From positions 1,040,900 to 1,104,899 of the forward strand of contig NW_003101678.1 of assembly GCF_000003855.2 (NCBI RefSeq): a stretch of DNA of 64,000 bases. Direction: 5' to 3'. Below, one piece after another: positions 12,911 through 25,654 of this stretch. Under the pieces are notes generated by a model. That model saw only the letters and a list, made by a program, of their open reading frames with translations. It did not search any database and was not told where the DNA came from. Source of the stretch: Blastomyces gilchristii SLH14081. Lineage: Eukaryota; Ascomycota; Eurotiomycetes; Onygenales; Ajellomycetaceae. Within the stretch, counting starts at the first letter, position 1. Each line of letters starts with the position of its first letter. A program made the position numbers and the translations under genes.

Positions 12911-13007
12911 TGTTGATAATTACTACATCTACTCTAATCACGTGCCACTTAACTTATAGATAGTTTCACTCTAGATAGATTATAGATGACAATGTTATTT
13001 TCTAACA
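12911..13007 (+). repeat. Copia copy 3, 5' LTR
   Basis: 97 bp, TGTTGATAAT...CTAACA. Followed by GATTATAAAGCTCTT, which equals the primer-binding site of the element at 25744-42107 apart from three C/G to T/A transitions. Confidence 0.8.
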
Positions 13008-15319
13008 GATTATAAAGCTCTTTTATAAATAATCACTGATAATGTATCAATCATATCTTCACATATCATTGAACATGTCTAAATATCTCTTTGAATCTAT
13101 GATTAACTTGAGATCTGATAGAACATCAGATTTGATGAAGAAATATATATCAGTGTATAGAAAATGAAATCTGAAAGTGTTAAAAGTGTAACAGAGAATA
13201 ATAGTGAGCTTAATAACATCTACAATGAATAAATTCAATAATGATTTTAAAGATCTGATTATTGAATACATCAACAGAATGTTGAATAATGAGATTAGTC
13301 TGTGTGAATATGATACAACTTCTATAAGTGAGATGACTTGTATAAAGTTGAAGATAATGAAACTTCAATCTGAAATTGAATAAATGAAAACTAGCAGAGC
13401 TAATGAGATTCTGACTGATAATGATAACACTGTCAGTACAGATCTGATTTAATTTCTACAGAAATAAGAAAGAACATCTGCTCTGATAAAGGTTTTGAGA
13501 GAGTTTCAAGATCAGATTAAGTATATTAGAAAATCAGTTACTCTTACAGACTCTGAGAACTACTTAATATAAAAGAAAGTGATCTTACTGACAGTGAAGC
13601 AATTCTGTACAGTTAATATTATCAATAAAAAGTAAATCAGTTCTATGAAGAATGTGTGTAACAATATATAATAATTTTAAGAAGAATATAATATATAACT
13701 ATATAATTATACATGATCTGTAATTACTTCACAGATAAAATCTCATTTTACAGTATCAAAGAAATCTGAGCTATTACTCTATACTTTATAACAAGTTATA
13801 GAGAAAAATTTCACTGAAAGATCTGCTGTTAGAAGAATGAGATTATACAGAGAAATTATAACTCTGTCTATCAAGACAAAGAGCTCTGATTGTGTCTTTA
13901 TTGAATGTTTAATTATTATACAGACTGAATATATCTGTCTAGAGTATAAGACTGAAGACTACATGTTTTTTAACTGTTTACTCACTGAAGTGAGTGAGAG
14001 ATGAGTATCATTCATTAGAAACTGAATGAATCAGATTGATAAGAATGACAGTGAATCTCTAAAAGCTGACTTTATAAGTCTTTATTAAGATATTTTACTA
14101 CATCTTCTAATAATGAAAGAAGTTCTGAAGAATGTGATGATGAATACAACTGATAACATGAGAAACTCAGATAATGAAAAAAGTAATAATGAGAATACAG
14201 ACTTCAAATCTGAATATAGAGACAATGAAATAAGAACCTGCTATCACTGTGACAAAGTTAATCATATTCAGAATGACTGTGGAAAGAAATACTCTGAGAA
14301 ATGTTCTATTAATTTCAATACTGCTAAAAAAGATAGAGATAAGAATAGTGACAATGCTGAAACTGATTCTGTTCACAGCATTGTGAAACAAGTATTCTAT
14401 TTAAGAGATGAGACTTATTCAGACAGTAACTCAACAAAGAATATCTGAATATTGAACTCTGAATCAGATGCTCATATCACATCTTATAGAGATCTTATTA
14501 TAAGAAAAGAGAAGAATGTTAAGTTATTATTAATAGTAATGAATGAAATCAAAGTCTCTGTCATAATAGTTGAGAATACAAGTATATCAGTTGAAGAAAC
14601 AAATATGTTATTGAACAGTGTCTGTTATGTCTCAAATTTGAAAGTCAATCTTATTAGTTTGAGCAAGCTTGTATGACAAGGCTACACTTTTAAGTAATTA
14701 ACTTATGAAAAAAATCACACTATATTGCTTATATCTTCTGACAGAATGTTCTCTTTTACAGTGAGATTAAATGATAGAGATATCTATGAGTTGAAAAAGT
14801 CAGTAATATACAGAGATTTAATTCATTTTTCCACATCTGATGATAGTTTCACACCTGTGAATTCAATGCGAATGACAGATAATGATGCAATACTGGCATT
14901 ATCAGAAAAGAATAACATGAATATTATAAAACATACAATGATGAAATGGTATCAGAAGCTCAGACATCTCAATTCAACTGATATTATTAAAATAGTGACA
15001 GATTCACACCTAGGAATAAGAATTCTTGAACAACAGACTTTACTGTTTTGCAAAGTCTGTGTGTAAGTCAAGATAACACATTCAACTTTTCAATCTATGA
15101 TAAGAACTGTCAAGCTAGTGATGAGATTCTTCATTGATCTAGTAGAGAGAGATAAGACAGTCTTTAATAAGAAAGACATACTCTCTAGAGAGAGTGTGAG
15201 CTACTAGCTAAAAATCACTGATAATGCTACATGCTATCAATGAGCAATTGTAATAATATCAAAAGAAGAATTAACAGCAAAGCTGATGAATTTCATAACA
15301 GATATAGAGATCACTACTA

Positions 15320-15820
15320 GACTGACTGTGTAACTGTATCTGAGATCAGAATCAGAATTTTTAATAGTCTCATTATCAATTCAACTTATCTCATTACACA
15401 GTCTTAACATTAGATAGTAGTTTCATACTGTCTCAGTAAGACTTACTGTCTACTCTTATCACATTTTTCAAATGAGATTATGATTTTCACTTATCAATTT
15501 AAATTATTTTTATTGCTTTAAATAACTTTAAATCTTATTTGAGTATTATCAAAAAGTGTTACTTTTGAAAAAATTAAAAATAGTCTAAAAAAAACCTTAA
15601 AATGTCTAAAAATAGTAACTTTATATCAAGAATGAGACTAAATGAGACTAAATGAGATCACTTTCTCATTTTTTTCAAGTCATGGTTTCATTTTGAGATC
15701 TGATATATAGTCACTTTGCATGTTTTTTAATAACTAGTCCCAGCGCGATTTATGCCAAGAAATGTATGAGACCAGATTAAATGAGACTAAATGTGAAATT
15801 CATGGTCTTAGCGGCCAGTC
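15320..15820 (+). mobile_element. MITE copy 3
   Basis: 501 bp, TA flanks at 15318-15319 and 15821-15822, ends GACTGACTG / CGGCCAGTC. Inserted in the integrase of Copia copy 3. Confidence 0.87.
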
Positions 15821-17646
15821 TAATCACTACACAATGAAGAGTTGAAACTATGCACTGAAATGAGAAAAGAGAATTTAAAAGTCAAGATCTTAAGATCTAT
15901 TATCAGATTAAAGAAATAATATATGAGATAATCACTTCTGACACACTGCAATTCAATGATTCTGTAGAACACATCAATTGTATTTTTACTAAAAAGATAT
16001 AAAGTCTGCTATTTAATAGTGATTTGAAAAGAGGTCTTTGAGAAGAGGTAATACAAGCTGCAATTATGATAATTAATACATCTTTCATATCAATCAAGAT
16101 CTTTGAATGTACTGATGAGTCTCTGCTTATACCTTTTAAAGCATGAACTGGAATACAGTTCTTAATTCACTGAATACATAGATGAAAGTATAAGATCTAC
16201 AAAAAGAATTTAAAAATATCTAGCAAACTTGAGAACAGAACAGATAGCAATGAGTGATAACTAGTTAATTATCAGAAACTATATCAATATTATCTATAAG
16301 ATTCTGTGAGACAGTGTCTGGAAATTGTATGAGATATTGTGTTTGATGAGAGCTTTGACATAATAACAACTGAACCTGTCAACTCAGTCAATAAGTTAAT
16401 TGAATTCTCAGAGAAATTTGATATTCTGAATGCTAATAAAGAATGATAACACTGCTTGTTAAGATATCTAGCTAAAGAGAAGTTGAATATTTTAAAGATG
16501 ATTGTCAATGAGAATCTGAAGAATGCTATTGATTCAGTCTATCTCATGAATGATGAGATGTAACTTATTAATAATAAGAAGATAGAAGACTCTGTTAATA
16601 AAAATAATTCTATTCTTAGTAATCTGACAGACTGTTCAATCACACTTATAAAAGCTAAAAGAAGTTCAGACTGAGATTATTGATATGAAGCAATGAAGAG
16701 AGAAGTCAAGATATTTGAATAGAGAAAGATATACATTATTATTAAGAAGACATCAGATATGAATATTCTATCAGAGAAATAAGTGTTTAATTATAAACTG
16801 AATAATAAAGAATAAACTATTCACTTCTGAGTCTGCTGAGTGATTAGAGATTTCCTGCAAAAGCAAAGTATTCATTATATAAAATCATATGCTGCAGTGA
16901 TGTCAGAACTCACATTATATAGCTTATTTACTATATTAATTATTAATAAATGAAAAGTTAAATCAGTTGATTATATATCAGCATTCTTGAATGAAACTCT
17001 TTCATCAGATGAGATTGTCTATATACAACTGTTAACAGATATGAGATATAATAGAGAAAATTTAATAGAGCTATTTTAACAGAGTTTATATGAAATGAAA
17101 CAAGTGATAAGAGTGTAGTACTTTCTTGCAATAAAATATCTTACTACATTAGAATTCAAGATATTATATTATAATAAAGGCTTTCTATATCACTCTATTT
17201 AAAAGATATATTTGATACTATATGTTGATAACTGCTGAGTAACAGAATCTCAAGAACAGTAACTAGATTGAGTATTAATAAATATAGTTAAACAGTTTGA
17301 GATGAAGAATGCTAATGAGAATAAGTTATATCTGAAAATGAAAGTTAACTGTCTGAAAAATAATGATATGATGATGACATAGAGCTGTTATATAGAGAAG
17401 ATACTTGAAGATTTTGAACTGAATAAGATGAACTCAGTCAGTATATTAATAATAGCTGAAATATGCATTGAATTCTTATCTGATGAGAACAGTAATCTGA
17501 ATGATAACTTTACAGTTACATAGTATTGATAAGAATTGAAATTATTACAGTATCTGATCTCAAGTAGTAGACTGAATCTAGCATTCATGATTAACTATCT
17601 TTCACAATACAACTCACACTTATATAAAGAATGCTGATTGATATTA

Positions 17647-18148
17647 GACTGGCCGCTAGAATCATGAATTTCACGTTTGATTTCATTTAATCTGATCTCA
17701 TACATATCTTGATATGAATTCTGCTGAGACTAATTATTAAAAAAACATGCAAAGTGACTATATATCAGATCTCAAAATGAGATTATAACTTGGAAAAAAT
17801 AAGAAAGTGATCTCATTTGATTTCATTTAGTTTCATTCTTAGCATAAAGTTACTATTTTTAGACATTTTAAGGTTTTTTTTAGACTATTTTTAATTTTTT
17901 AAAAAGTAACACTTTTTGATAATGATTAAATGAGATTTAAAGTCATTTAAAGTAATAAAAATAATTTAAAATGAGAAGTGAAAATTATAATCTCATTTGA
18001 AAAATGTAATAAGAGTAGACAGTAAGTCTCACTGAGACAGTATGAGACTACTATCTAATGTTAAAACTATGTAATGAGATCAGTTGAATTGATAATAAAA
18101 TTATTAAATATTCTAGTCCTGGTCTCAGACACGGTCATACAGTCAGTC
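17647..18148 (-). mobile_element. MITE copy 4 (inverted)
   Basis: 502 bp, TA flanks at 17645-17646 and 18149-18150. Inserted between RT and RNase H of Copia copy 3. Confidence 0.87.
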
Positions 18149-18920
18149 TAGTTAGTATTGAAGTATATTTTATAATATGTCAAGAAGATCAAGAACTACA
18201 GTATATTATATATAAAAGAGAGTAACAACTTGAGTTCTATTACATACTATGATTCAAACTGAGCAGAAGCAGAATCTCAATACAAATCAATTATCAGCTA
18301 TATTATATTGATAAATGAGTCATCAATATTATGATAATTACAGAGATAAACATCTATTACTAAATCAATTATAAAGACTGAACATATTGCAGTTAGTGAA
18401 ACAGCTTGTAAGATTGTCTGACTGAGTGATATATTATATAATACTGAGTTAGTGAAAGAGAAAGTGAAGATCTGTTCAAGACTATAAGTTAATAATAAGA
18501 GTGTAATCAATCTAGTAAAAGAAGAATCTCCATTATATTAATTATATTACATTGAAATAAGATATTATATTCTCTGAGACCTAGTTGAAAAGAAATATAT
18601 TGTGATGAAACACATTGATTCTATAGCTAACATAGTCAATGATCTTATCAAGTCATTGATAAGATCAGTATTTGAGAAATTTGTTAAGAAGATTGATTTG
18701 AAGAAGATTAAGAGAGACTAAGATAATAATAATATAATGTATTAATGAATTCGATGTATATCTGTTAATTTTTACAGTTATTATTATACAGATACTTTTT
18801 CTAATAAGGAAATCAGAGTCTGATTGATGTAATTAATTATTATTATGTTTTTGAAAGAATTGAGATAGAATGCATGAAATAATGACAACGTAATTAGTAA
18901 GATATTATAGTAAGAGAGAG

Positions 18921-19000
18921 TATTAATAATTACTACATCTACTCTAATCACATGCTACTTAACTTATATATAGTTTCACTCTAGATAGATTATAGATGAC
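18921..19000 (+). repeat. Copia copy 3, 3' LTR (left part)
   Basis: Matches bases 12911-12990 of the 5' LTR. Interrupted by MITE copy 5. The end of the LTR reappears at about 19820-19843 (AATGACAACGTTATCC...CTAATA). Confidence 0.75.
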
Positions 19001-19002
19001 TA

Positions 19003-19429
19003 GACTGACTACTGAGATTATGAATTTCACATTTAATCTCATTTAATCTGATCTTATATATTTCTTAGCATGAATTCTGCTGAGACTAGTTATTAAAAAA
19101 ATATGCAAAGTGACTATATATCAGATCTTAAAATAAAACCATGACTTGAAAAAAATAAGAAAGTACTTTTATTTAATCTCATTTAGTCTCATTCTTGACA
19201 TAAAGTTACTATTTTTAGACATTTTATTTAAAGCAATAAAAATAATTTAAATTGAGAAGTAAAAATTATAATCTTATTTAGAAAATATAATAAGAGTAGA
19301 TAGTAAGTCTCACTAAGATAGTATAAGATTACTATTTAATGTTAAAATCATGTAATGAAATCAGTTAAATTAATAATAAAACTATTCAAAAATCTGATTC
19401 TAGTCTCAGACACAGTCATACAGTCAGTC
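19003..19429 (-). mobile_element. MITE copy 5 (internally deleted)
   Basis: 427 bp, about 75 bp shorter than its relatives: the segment after ACATTTTA is missing. TA at 19001-19002. Inserted in the 3' LTR of Copia copy 3; its right edge is part of the SINE target duplication. Confidence 0.82.
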
Positions 19430-19432
19430 TAT

Positions 19433-19809
19433 TATTATTATTATTATTATTATTCTTTTATTATACTTATATACAAGCAGAGCTTATAATGAGTTCTTGT
19501 GTAATATTAAATACAGGCTAAGTGTTAGTTATACAGAAGAAAATACAGATGTTGAGATTATATCAAGATAATAAGAACATAGAAAATATAAAGAAGTGAC
19601 AATTAGATACATATAATAATAACTTCTCAGCTCAGAAATATAGAGTAATTTATTGAAGTGATTTATACATCTCTGTATTTATTAGAAACCTGAGGTGCTT
19701 AAGTTCTGAATTTAATGTATCCTCTACAGGTTTCAAACTCACATGCCTTGGTTTCCCACACCAAGGCGCTACCGGGTGGCCGCATTAACCATTTAGTCAC
19801 TGAGACACG
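19433..19809 (-). mobile_element. tRNA-derived SINE
   Basis: 377-bp element flanked by a 10-bp duplication GTCAGTCTAT (19423-19432, 19810-19819). Read on the minus strand, its head resembles a tRNA. The ends GTGTCTC and GAGGATAC can pair, an A-box-like block TGACTAAATGGTTAATGCG lies near the start, the arm CCTTGGT/ACCAAGG encloses a 7-base loop, and the B box reads GTTTGAAACC. A tRNA-unrelated body follows and it ends in a trinucleotide tail (AAT)n, as do both LINE copies. It is mostly unmutated, perhaps because it is short. Which tRNA it came from is not certain. Confidence 0.75.
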
Positions 19810-19848
19810 GTCAGTCTATGAATGACAACGTTATCCTCTAATAAAATA

Positions 19849-19985
19849 TTTCATGCGACTTGGCGCTGCAGGATCCCTCTAGTAACTGTATTGTGCGAGG
19901 TCGGGGTCATGATTATGTAAGGAGGTCAAGTGGCGCATTTAGCGAGGTCAAGTTTTCTGTATACACAGTAGTGACACAGGTCACA
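19849..19985. repeat. Short GAGGTCAAG-type repeats left of Copia copy 2
   Basis: Balanced-GC segment with several GCGAGGTC / GGAGGTCAAG units. A similar block lies at 25655-25738 on the other side of the Copia element, so the pre-insertion site carried a tandem duplication of roughly 60-70 bp (shared end GAGGTCAAGTTTTCTGT). Nature unknown. Confidence 0.5.
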
Positions 19986-19990
19986 TTTGC

Positions 19991-20100
19991 TGTTGACCGT
20001 TACGGCCCTTGCGGTTAGCAATCCCACCAGATCACGTGATCCACCACTATATTATGTTCTTGTAGATAGATCTATCAATACAACTTTCAACTATTCTACA
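19991..20100 (+). repeat. Copia copy 2, 5' LTR
   Basis: 110 bp, TGTTGACC...TTCTACA. It differs from the 3' LTR at seven sites: six transitions and one transversion. Confidence 0.9.
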
Positions 20101-20299
20101 GATTATAGTCTGAATAATATGTTTTTCTTTTTAGAATATTGTATCAATATTTTTAATAAGAGTAGTTTATCTTTTTTAAAAAGACTCTTACTTTTTATTA
20201 GAAATATTTCATTTTCTCTGAATTCACTGATTAGTAGATTTATATACTTTTAACTTTTGAAAAGCACATTCTCTATTATGAAGAATATCACTTTTTCTT

Positions 20300-23200
20300 T
20301 TTATATATCTAAAAGAAGTAGAGTTATCTTGACATGAGTAATACATCTATTACTTCAGAGTTCAGCTTAAAGTCTAGAATCATCTACTTTACTACATAAC
20401 TTATTAATAGAATAATCACTTATTATGAGAAAGTTTCTAAGTTCCAAGATGAGACTGATGTCAGTTTTTATCAGAGTATGAAATTTAATGATGAAATAAT
20501 AAAGAAGCTTCAGAATAAGAGAAAGCAGAGTTAATATTCATCTGTAGAATCTATTTATTTCAACTCATTGAATTCTTCACTATCTCTCATTCTCAGAATA
20601 CTGGCTTTTAATAATAATCTGAATCAATCTATCTATTGTACTGTAGACAATCTTATGAATCTTATACAGATAATGCTCTGAAATTAAATGACTATGACTA
20701 GTATTATATAATATCTCACTATATCTGTCTCTGTACAAACAGATACTATAAGAAATAAGTTATAGAAATATCAGAAGAAAGTTAAATATGTACTAGACAT
20801 TAAATCAGTGATCACATTTGATGACTCTAATTATAAAGCCTGATATGTTAATATATTGACTGATGTAAAAGTTATTGATGAAACTGATATTTTATTAAGA
20901 ACTTAATAAGAATTCTCTTTTATATATTATATTGATTCTGAGAAATGAAAGATTCATTCTAAGTCTCTATATAGATGTATACTGTCAAGTCTTATTGAAA
21001 ACATTTAAATCACTATTGAAATCTTGAAAGCTGACAATACTACAGCTCTATGAAATAAGATTAATATTGAATATATAATATCACTAGCTGAAGAATATGT
21101 TAATATCTTCAAGAAGTTGATAAAATTATAAGTCAAGAATGATGATTATCTTACTTTTCAGAGACATTTTCACTATTTTATTATCTGTTACAGAGAGCTC
21201 TGTCAGAGCACTGAGAATGTATATTATAATCTTTTTCTCAATAATCTACAAGATTATCAAAAACTGTTTAGCAATATATGTCTGAATGAGTTTTTCTTCA
21301 CTGGCTAAGAACTCATTATTAATATTAATATTAATGATTTGATGAAGCAACTGATCAATCATACATTCAAAAAGATTATCACTGAGTGAAAAAAGCAGCC
21401 TCAGACTGATTCTGTGACTGTGAAAAAGAACAAAGATGAGGATAAAAGTACAACTGTATGAAAGTGCATTCACTGTAAAAGACATGAATATACTGTTAAC
21501 AGGTGTTTCATCTTACACTCTGATAAAAAGAAAAAGAAGATGAATAAGAAGAATGATAATAAAAAGAAAGAGAAGAAGAATGACTTAATAAGTTCTTAAT
21601 CAGCAGTAAATGCAGTAATTACAAAGATTAAGTTCTATTTCTCTTTCACAGTTACTGAAAAATCATTCTCTAGATCTTGATATTTGAACACATGTATAAG
21701 CCTGAATATGATGAATGAGCTTCATTCTTTTTTAAATATTAAATTTTTTAATAATAACATCTCTGTCAATTCTGTAACTGAGAGAACTGAGTTTATCAAG
21801 AAGATTGAAACTGTTATCTTGAAGATTGAGAGTGATGATATTAACTTACAGAATGTTCACTATATTTCTAATATTACAGTTAATCTGCTCTCATTTACAA
21901 AGCTTGAAGATCAGAGATTCTGATTTACATTATCTTTCACTATTTTCTCATTTTTCATTTGCAGAGTCTCAAATGATGTTATCTTTCATACAGTTCAGAC
22001 TGCTCAGAACAACATATATAGAGTCACTGAATAAGAGTTCAATGAGAATTTCAATTATCTGAATAAGGCAGTTAAGTATATCACAATGCCTTATAAGTAC
22101 AATTTTGACTGAAAAGTTAATTTTTCTGTGACTACTGTTACTACTGTTGATAACATTGATTCTGTGAATTTGAAAACACAGATATCAAAGATATTAAAGA
22201 CTCTTTTGAATTGATATCACAATCTCAGTCATATTCACACTGATACTATAATTGCTATGATCAAGAATTCTCATACTGAAGTTACAATTAAAGATTCTAA
22301 GACTAAGTTCTTTTGCAAGAAATGTGTTAAGACAGATATGATACAAGATTATTTGAAAACACTGATGCCTAGATCTATTTAACTCATTGAGAAGGTTCAT
22401 ATTAATCTTATAAGTAGTGAACATATATTGAAAGACCTCTCTGATCATCTCTTAGAGTCTTATCAGAGAATTAAATACTGAATACTTATCATCTGTGATG
22501 CAACTCACTACTGTTGAGTATATTTTTTAAAGTTCAAGAATGAGACTGTTCAATACTTTGAGTTGTGGCTCAGATTCATGAGTAATCTCAGATATACAGT
22601 TCCTGCTTTTCTATGAACTGATATTGATGATGTTTTCTGATTCACACATATACACACAGTTATGAATTTGTATGATATTAAATGAAAATTAATAGTATTA
22701 TATTCATTACATCAGAATGATGTTTCTGAGTGTGAGATCCGCATTATCATGAAATGAGTTAGAGCTACTCTTTTAAAAGATAATCTCTCTAAGAAGTTCT
22801 TAACAGATATTCTAGAGACAGTGATTGCAATAATTAATAATACTCTTATGTCTACAGTTCTTTACAACTCAAAATTTTAACTCTCTACTGCAGATTCTTC
22901 TGTGATTTCAAGTTCACATAAGATTTCTTAGTGTGCACCTATAAACACTCTGCTGAATGTGAGGCATTTTCACTGATTGAGTGCAGAGATTTTTATTCAC
23001 TTGCATAAATCTCAGAAGTCTGTGAATAAGCTCTCTTCATATGTCAATTTCTATTATATCATTAAATTCAGTGACATATTAATATATTGTCTATGAAATC
23101 TCAAATCTGATAAGATTATTATCAGTAATGATGTGAGATTTCTGATCACTGAAAAATTAAAATCAGCTATATCTGTAATACTCATTAATTATATTACTGA

Positions 23201-24760
23201 ACTGAAATATGACATTTATCTGATTGATAATAAAGATGCTTCTGATATTGATAATCTGAATTCTACATAATTACAGCCTGTGAAATCACTGACTACTTAC
23301 ACTCTGAGCTCTGTTACAGATAATCTTTCAAAGTTCTACAAGAATGTCACATCTCAGTCAGAGAGAATAGAAGATTATTGAAAGAAGTTTATATAACATG
23401 AGATTATCAATCTGAAGAGATATAATATATGAAGTTTGATCTCTAGATTTGATGTTCTGAGAAATGAATCAACTGCTTTAGACTGTTAAGTGTTTCTTAA
23501 GAAAGACAGATCTGTGAACTTAAATACTGATTCTGATGATGTTCTTAGAAAATCACATTGAGTGATTTATAGTAACTAACTTAAGAAGAGTTCTAGAGAG
23601 AAGATCTATACTTCTGTTATCACTAATACTATCAATTGTATTCTTTTTACAATAGCAGTACTATACAGTTGAACACTTTGTTAAGTGAATATAATGATGA
23701 CATATTTGCATGAGTATCTCACTAAGAAGATCTATATAAGATAACTCACTGAATTTAAGACAGATTCACTGAAAATACTTGTCTGTGTGATTGAGAGTAG
23801 TCTATACAGTCTGAATCCTGTAATGAAGATCTGATATAATTACTTAACAGCTCTGCTAAGTGATCTTGAATTTGTAGTCAGTATCTATAATTTAATATCA
23901 TACATTCAGATATTATCTCTATATAATAATCTATATTGACAATCTTAACATTATATCTGAAGTTTCTAAGAATGCTGATTGACTAGTAAGTATACTTAGT
24001 GAGAAATTGAAAGTCAAGAACTCATATTAATTAATTAAGTATTTAAGTATGAAAGTCAATTGTTCTGACAAAGAGATTGATTCAATACATTATCAATATA
24101 TTAAATATCTTATTAAAGATTTCTATCTTGATAATGCAGCTGTTGTCAGAATATCAATGAAGAATGAATTTTATATTAATAATTCTTCAATATCTGAGAA
24201 AGAGACTGATTTCATAATTTGATAATATTAATATAATATAAACTGCTTACAGTATCTTGTAGTTAAAACACATTCTGATATCACTTACACTGTCTCACTA
24301 CTGACTTAACAGAATATTGATTTAACATCTCAATGTTAAAAGACTCTGTTACATGTTATATATTATTTAAAAGAGATAATAAATTTAAGTATTTTCTACA
24401 GATGCAGTCTGTATGAGAAGTCTGTTCTTCTCAATTTCTCTGATAATTTCTACTTACTCTTCAGCTACTCAGATTCTGATTGAGCAGACTTCTTGAATAA
24501 TAATAAACAATTAATATTCAGCTATGTTTTTAAGCTTACAGACAGTCTGATTTCATGATAAGTAATAAAACAATCTTGTGTATCTCTAAGTTTTAATGAG
24601 ACTGAATATATAACTCTTATTAAGATGATCTGTGAAGTAATATGAATCTGAAATCTCATAATTAAGCTTGACTTCATTATTATATCTCTGATACAGATTC
24701 TTATTAATAATAAGAGTGTCATAGATCTTACAAAGATAACAGTTATTACAGTTTAAAGTA
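20300..24760 (+). pseudogene. Copia copy 2 gag-pol remnant
   Basis: Reading through stops shows, in order, a gag zinc knuckle decayed at the histidine (CIHCKRHEYTVNRC, about 21.46 kb), a protease region, an integrase zinc region (HNLSHIH near 22.22 kb, FCKKC near 22.31 kb), the integrase core with NDVSE near 22.72 kb, RT with YSLNPVMKI near 23.81 kb and active site IYIDNLNII near 23.93 kb, and RNase H around 24.5-24.7 kb. Most tryptophan positions are TGA. Not translatable. Confidence 0.82.
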
Positions 24761-24841
24761 AGTATATTAACACATGTTTTCATTTTTCATATTAACAGTT
24801 AAATCAGAGAGTCATTGATTTGAAATATATTCTCACTACTA

Positions 24842-25343
24842 GATTAATTATGTGATTATATCTGAGATCAGAATCAGAATTTTTAATAGTTTTATTATCA
24901 ATTTAACTAATCTTATTACACAGTTTTAACATTAAATAGTAGTCTTATACTATCTCAGTGAGACTTACTGTCTACTCTTATTATATTTTTCAAATAAGAT
25001 TATGATTTCTACTTCTCAATTTAAATTATTTTTATTACTTTAAATAACTTTAAATCTCATTTAAGTATTATCAAAAAGTATTACTTTTTAAAAAATTAAA
25101 AATAGTCTAAAAAAAACCTTAAAATGTCTAAAAATAGTAACTTTATATCAAGAATGAAACTAAATGAAACTAAATAAGATCACTTTCTTATTTTTTTCAA
25201 GTCATGATTTCATTTTAAGATCTGATATATAGTTACTTTGCATGTTTTTTTAATGACTAGTCCCAGCAGGATTCACATCAAGAAATGTATGAGACCAGAT
25301 CAAATGAGATTAAATGTGAAATTCATGGTCCCGGCGGCCAGTC
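24842..25343 (+). mobile_element. MITE copy 6
   Basis: 502 bp, TA flanks (24840-24841, 25344-25345). The left end has decayed to GATTAATTA, the right end CGGCCAGTC is intact. Inserted downstream of the Copia copy 2 coding region. Confidence 0.85.
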
Positions 25344-25539
25344 TACTCACTGCTTAGATGATAGTGAATGAACTTACTAAACTTCTAGACACTGTAGTGT
25401 TTGCATGATTCATGATTTTACTAGGTCTTACAGGTGAAAAAGTCAGAAATGCTTAATTTTACATTTGTATTTGGTTTTGACAGACTATCTTGGTGGATTG
25501 GGTGTTTTTGTATGTGATTCTTGTTATCTCGAGGGGGGG

Positions 25540-25649
25540 TGTTGGCCGTTACGGCCGTTGCGGTTAGCGATCCCACCAGATCATGTGACCCACCACTATA
25601 TTATGTTCTTGTAGATAGATCTATCAATACAACCTTCAACTATCCTACA
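25540..25649 (+). repeat. Copia copy 2, 3' LTR
   Basis: 110 bp, TGTTGGCC...TCCTACA, directly after the purine tract. Less mutated than the 5' LTR. Confidence 0.9.
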
Positions 25650-25654
25650 TTTGC

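Larger units (their letters stand above)
13290..18740 (+). pseudogene. Copia copy 3 gag-pol remnant
   Basis: Open piece 14113-14448 holds a perfect CCHC zinc knuckle, CYHCDKVNHIQNDC. At 14449-14470 the protease site reads LNSESDAHI in place of D-[ST]-G-A. The integrase N-terminal zinc region follows (WYQKLRHLNS...FCKVC, about 14950-15063). MITE 3 splits the integrase. RT is at about 16.7-17.6 kb with active site LYVDNC near 17220. After MITE 4 the RNase H domain runs to about 18.74 kb. More stops are TGA than TAA or TAG. Not functional. Confidence 0.82.
12911..19843 (+). mobile_element. Full-length Copia LTR retrotransposon (copy 3) with nested MITEs and SINE
   Basis: 5' LTR at 12911-13007 and 3' LTR starting at 18921 after a purine tract (TAAGAGAGAG). 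The 3' LTR is split by a MITE and a SINE and ends at 19843. The target duplication AAATA flanks both sides (12906-12910, 19844-19848). Sense order is gag zinc knuckle, protease, integrase, RT, RNase H. Removing the three MITEs and the SINE leaves an element of roughly 5.1 kb, the usual Copia size. Heavy TGA decay. Confidence 0.88.
19991..25649 (+). mobile_element. Full-length Copia LTR retrotransposon (copy 2)
   Basis: A 5659-bp element with 110-bp LTRs at both ends, the duplication TTTGC (19986-19990, 25650-25654) and a polypurine tract GAGGGGGGG just before the 3' LTR. It carries gag-pol remnants in sense order and MITE copy 6 in its 3' end. Internal DNA is heavily AT-rich and broken, while the LTRs are almost normal in composition. 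Same pol family as copy 1. Confidence 0.92.

Noticed and set aside
19741..19809. Functional tRNA gene
   Set aside because: The head pairs only partly, has extra bases between the D and anticodon arms, continues into an unrelated body, and is flanked by a target duplication, so it is a SINE head.
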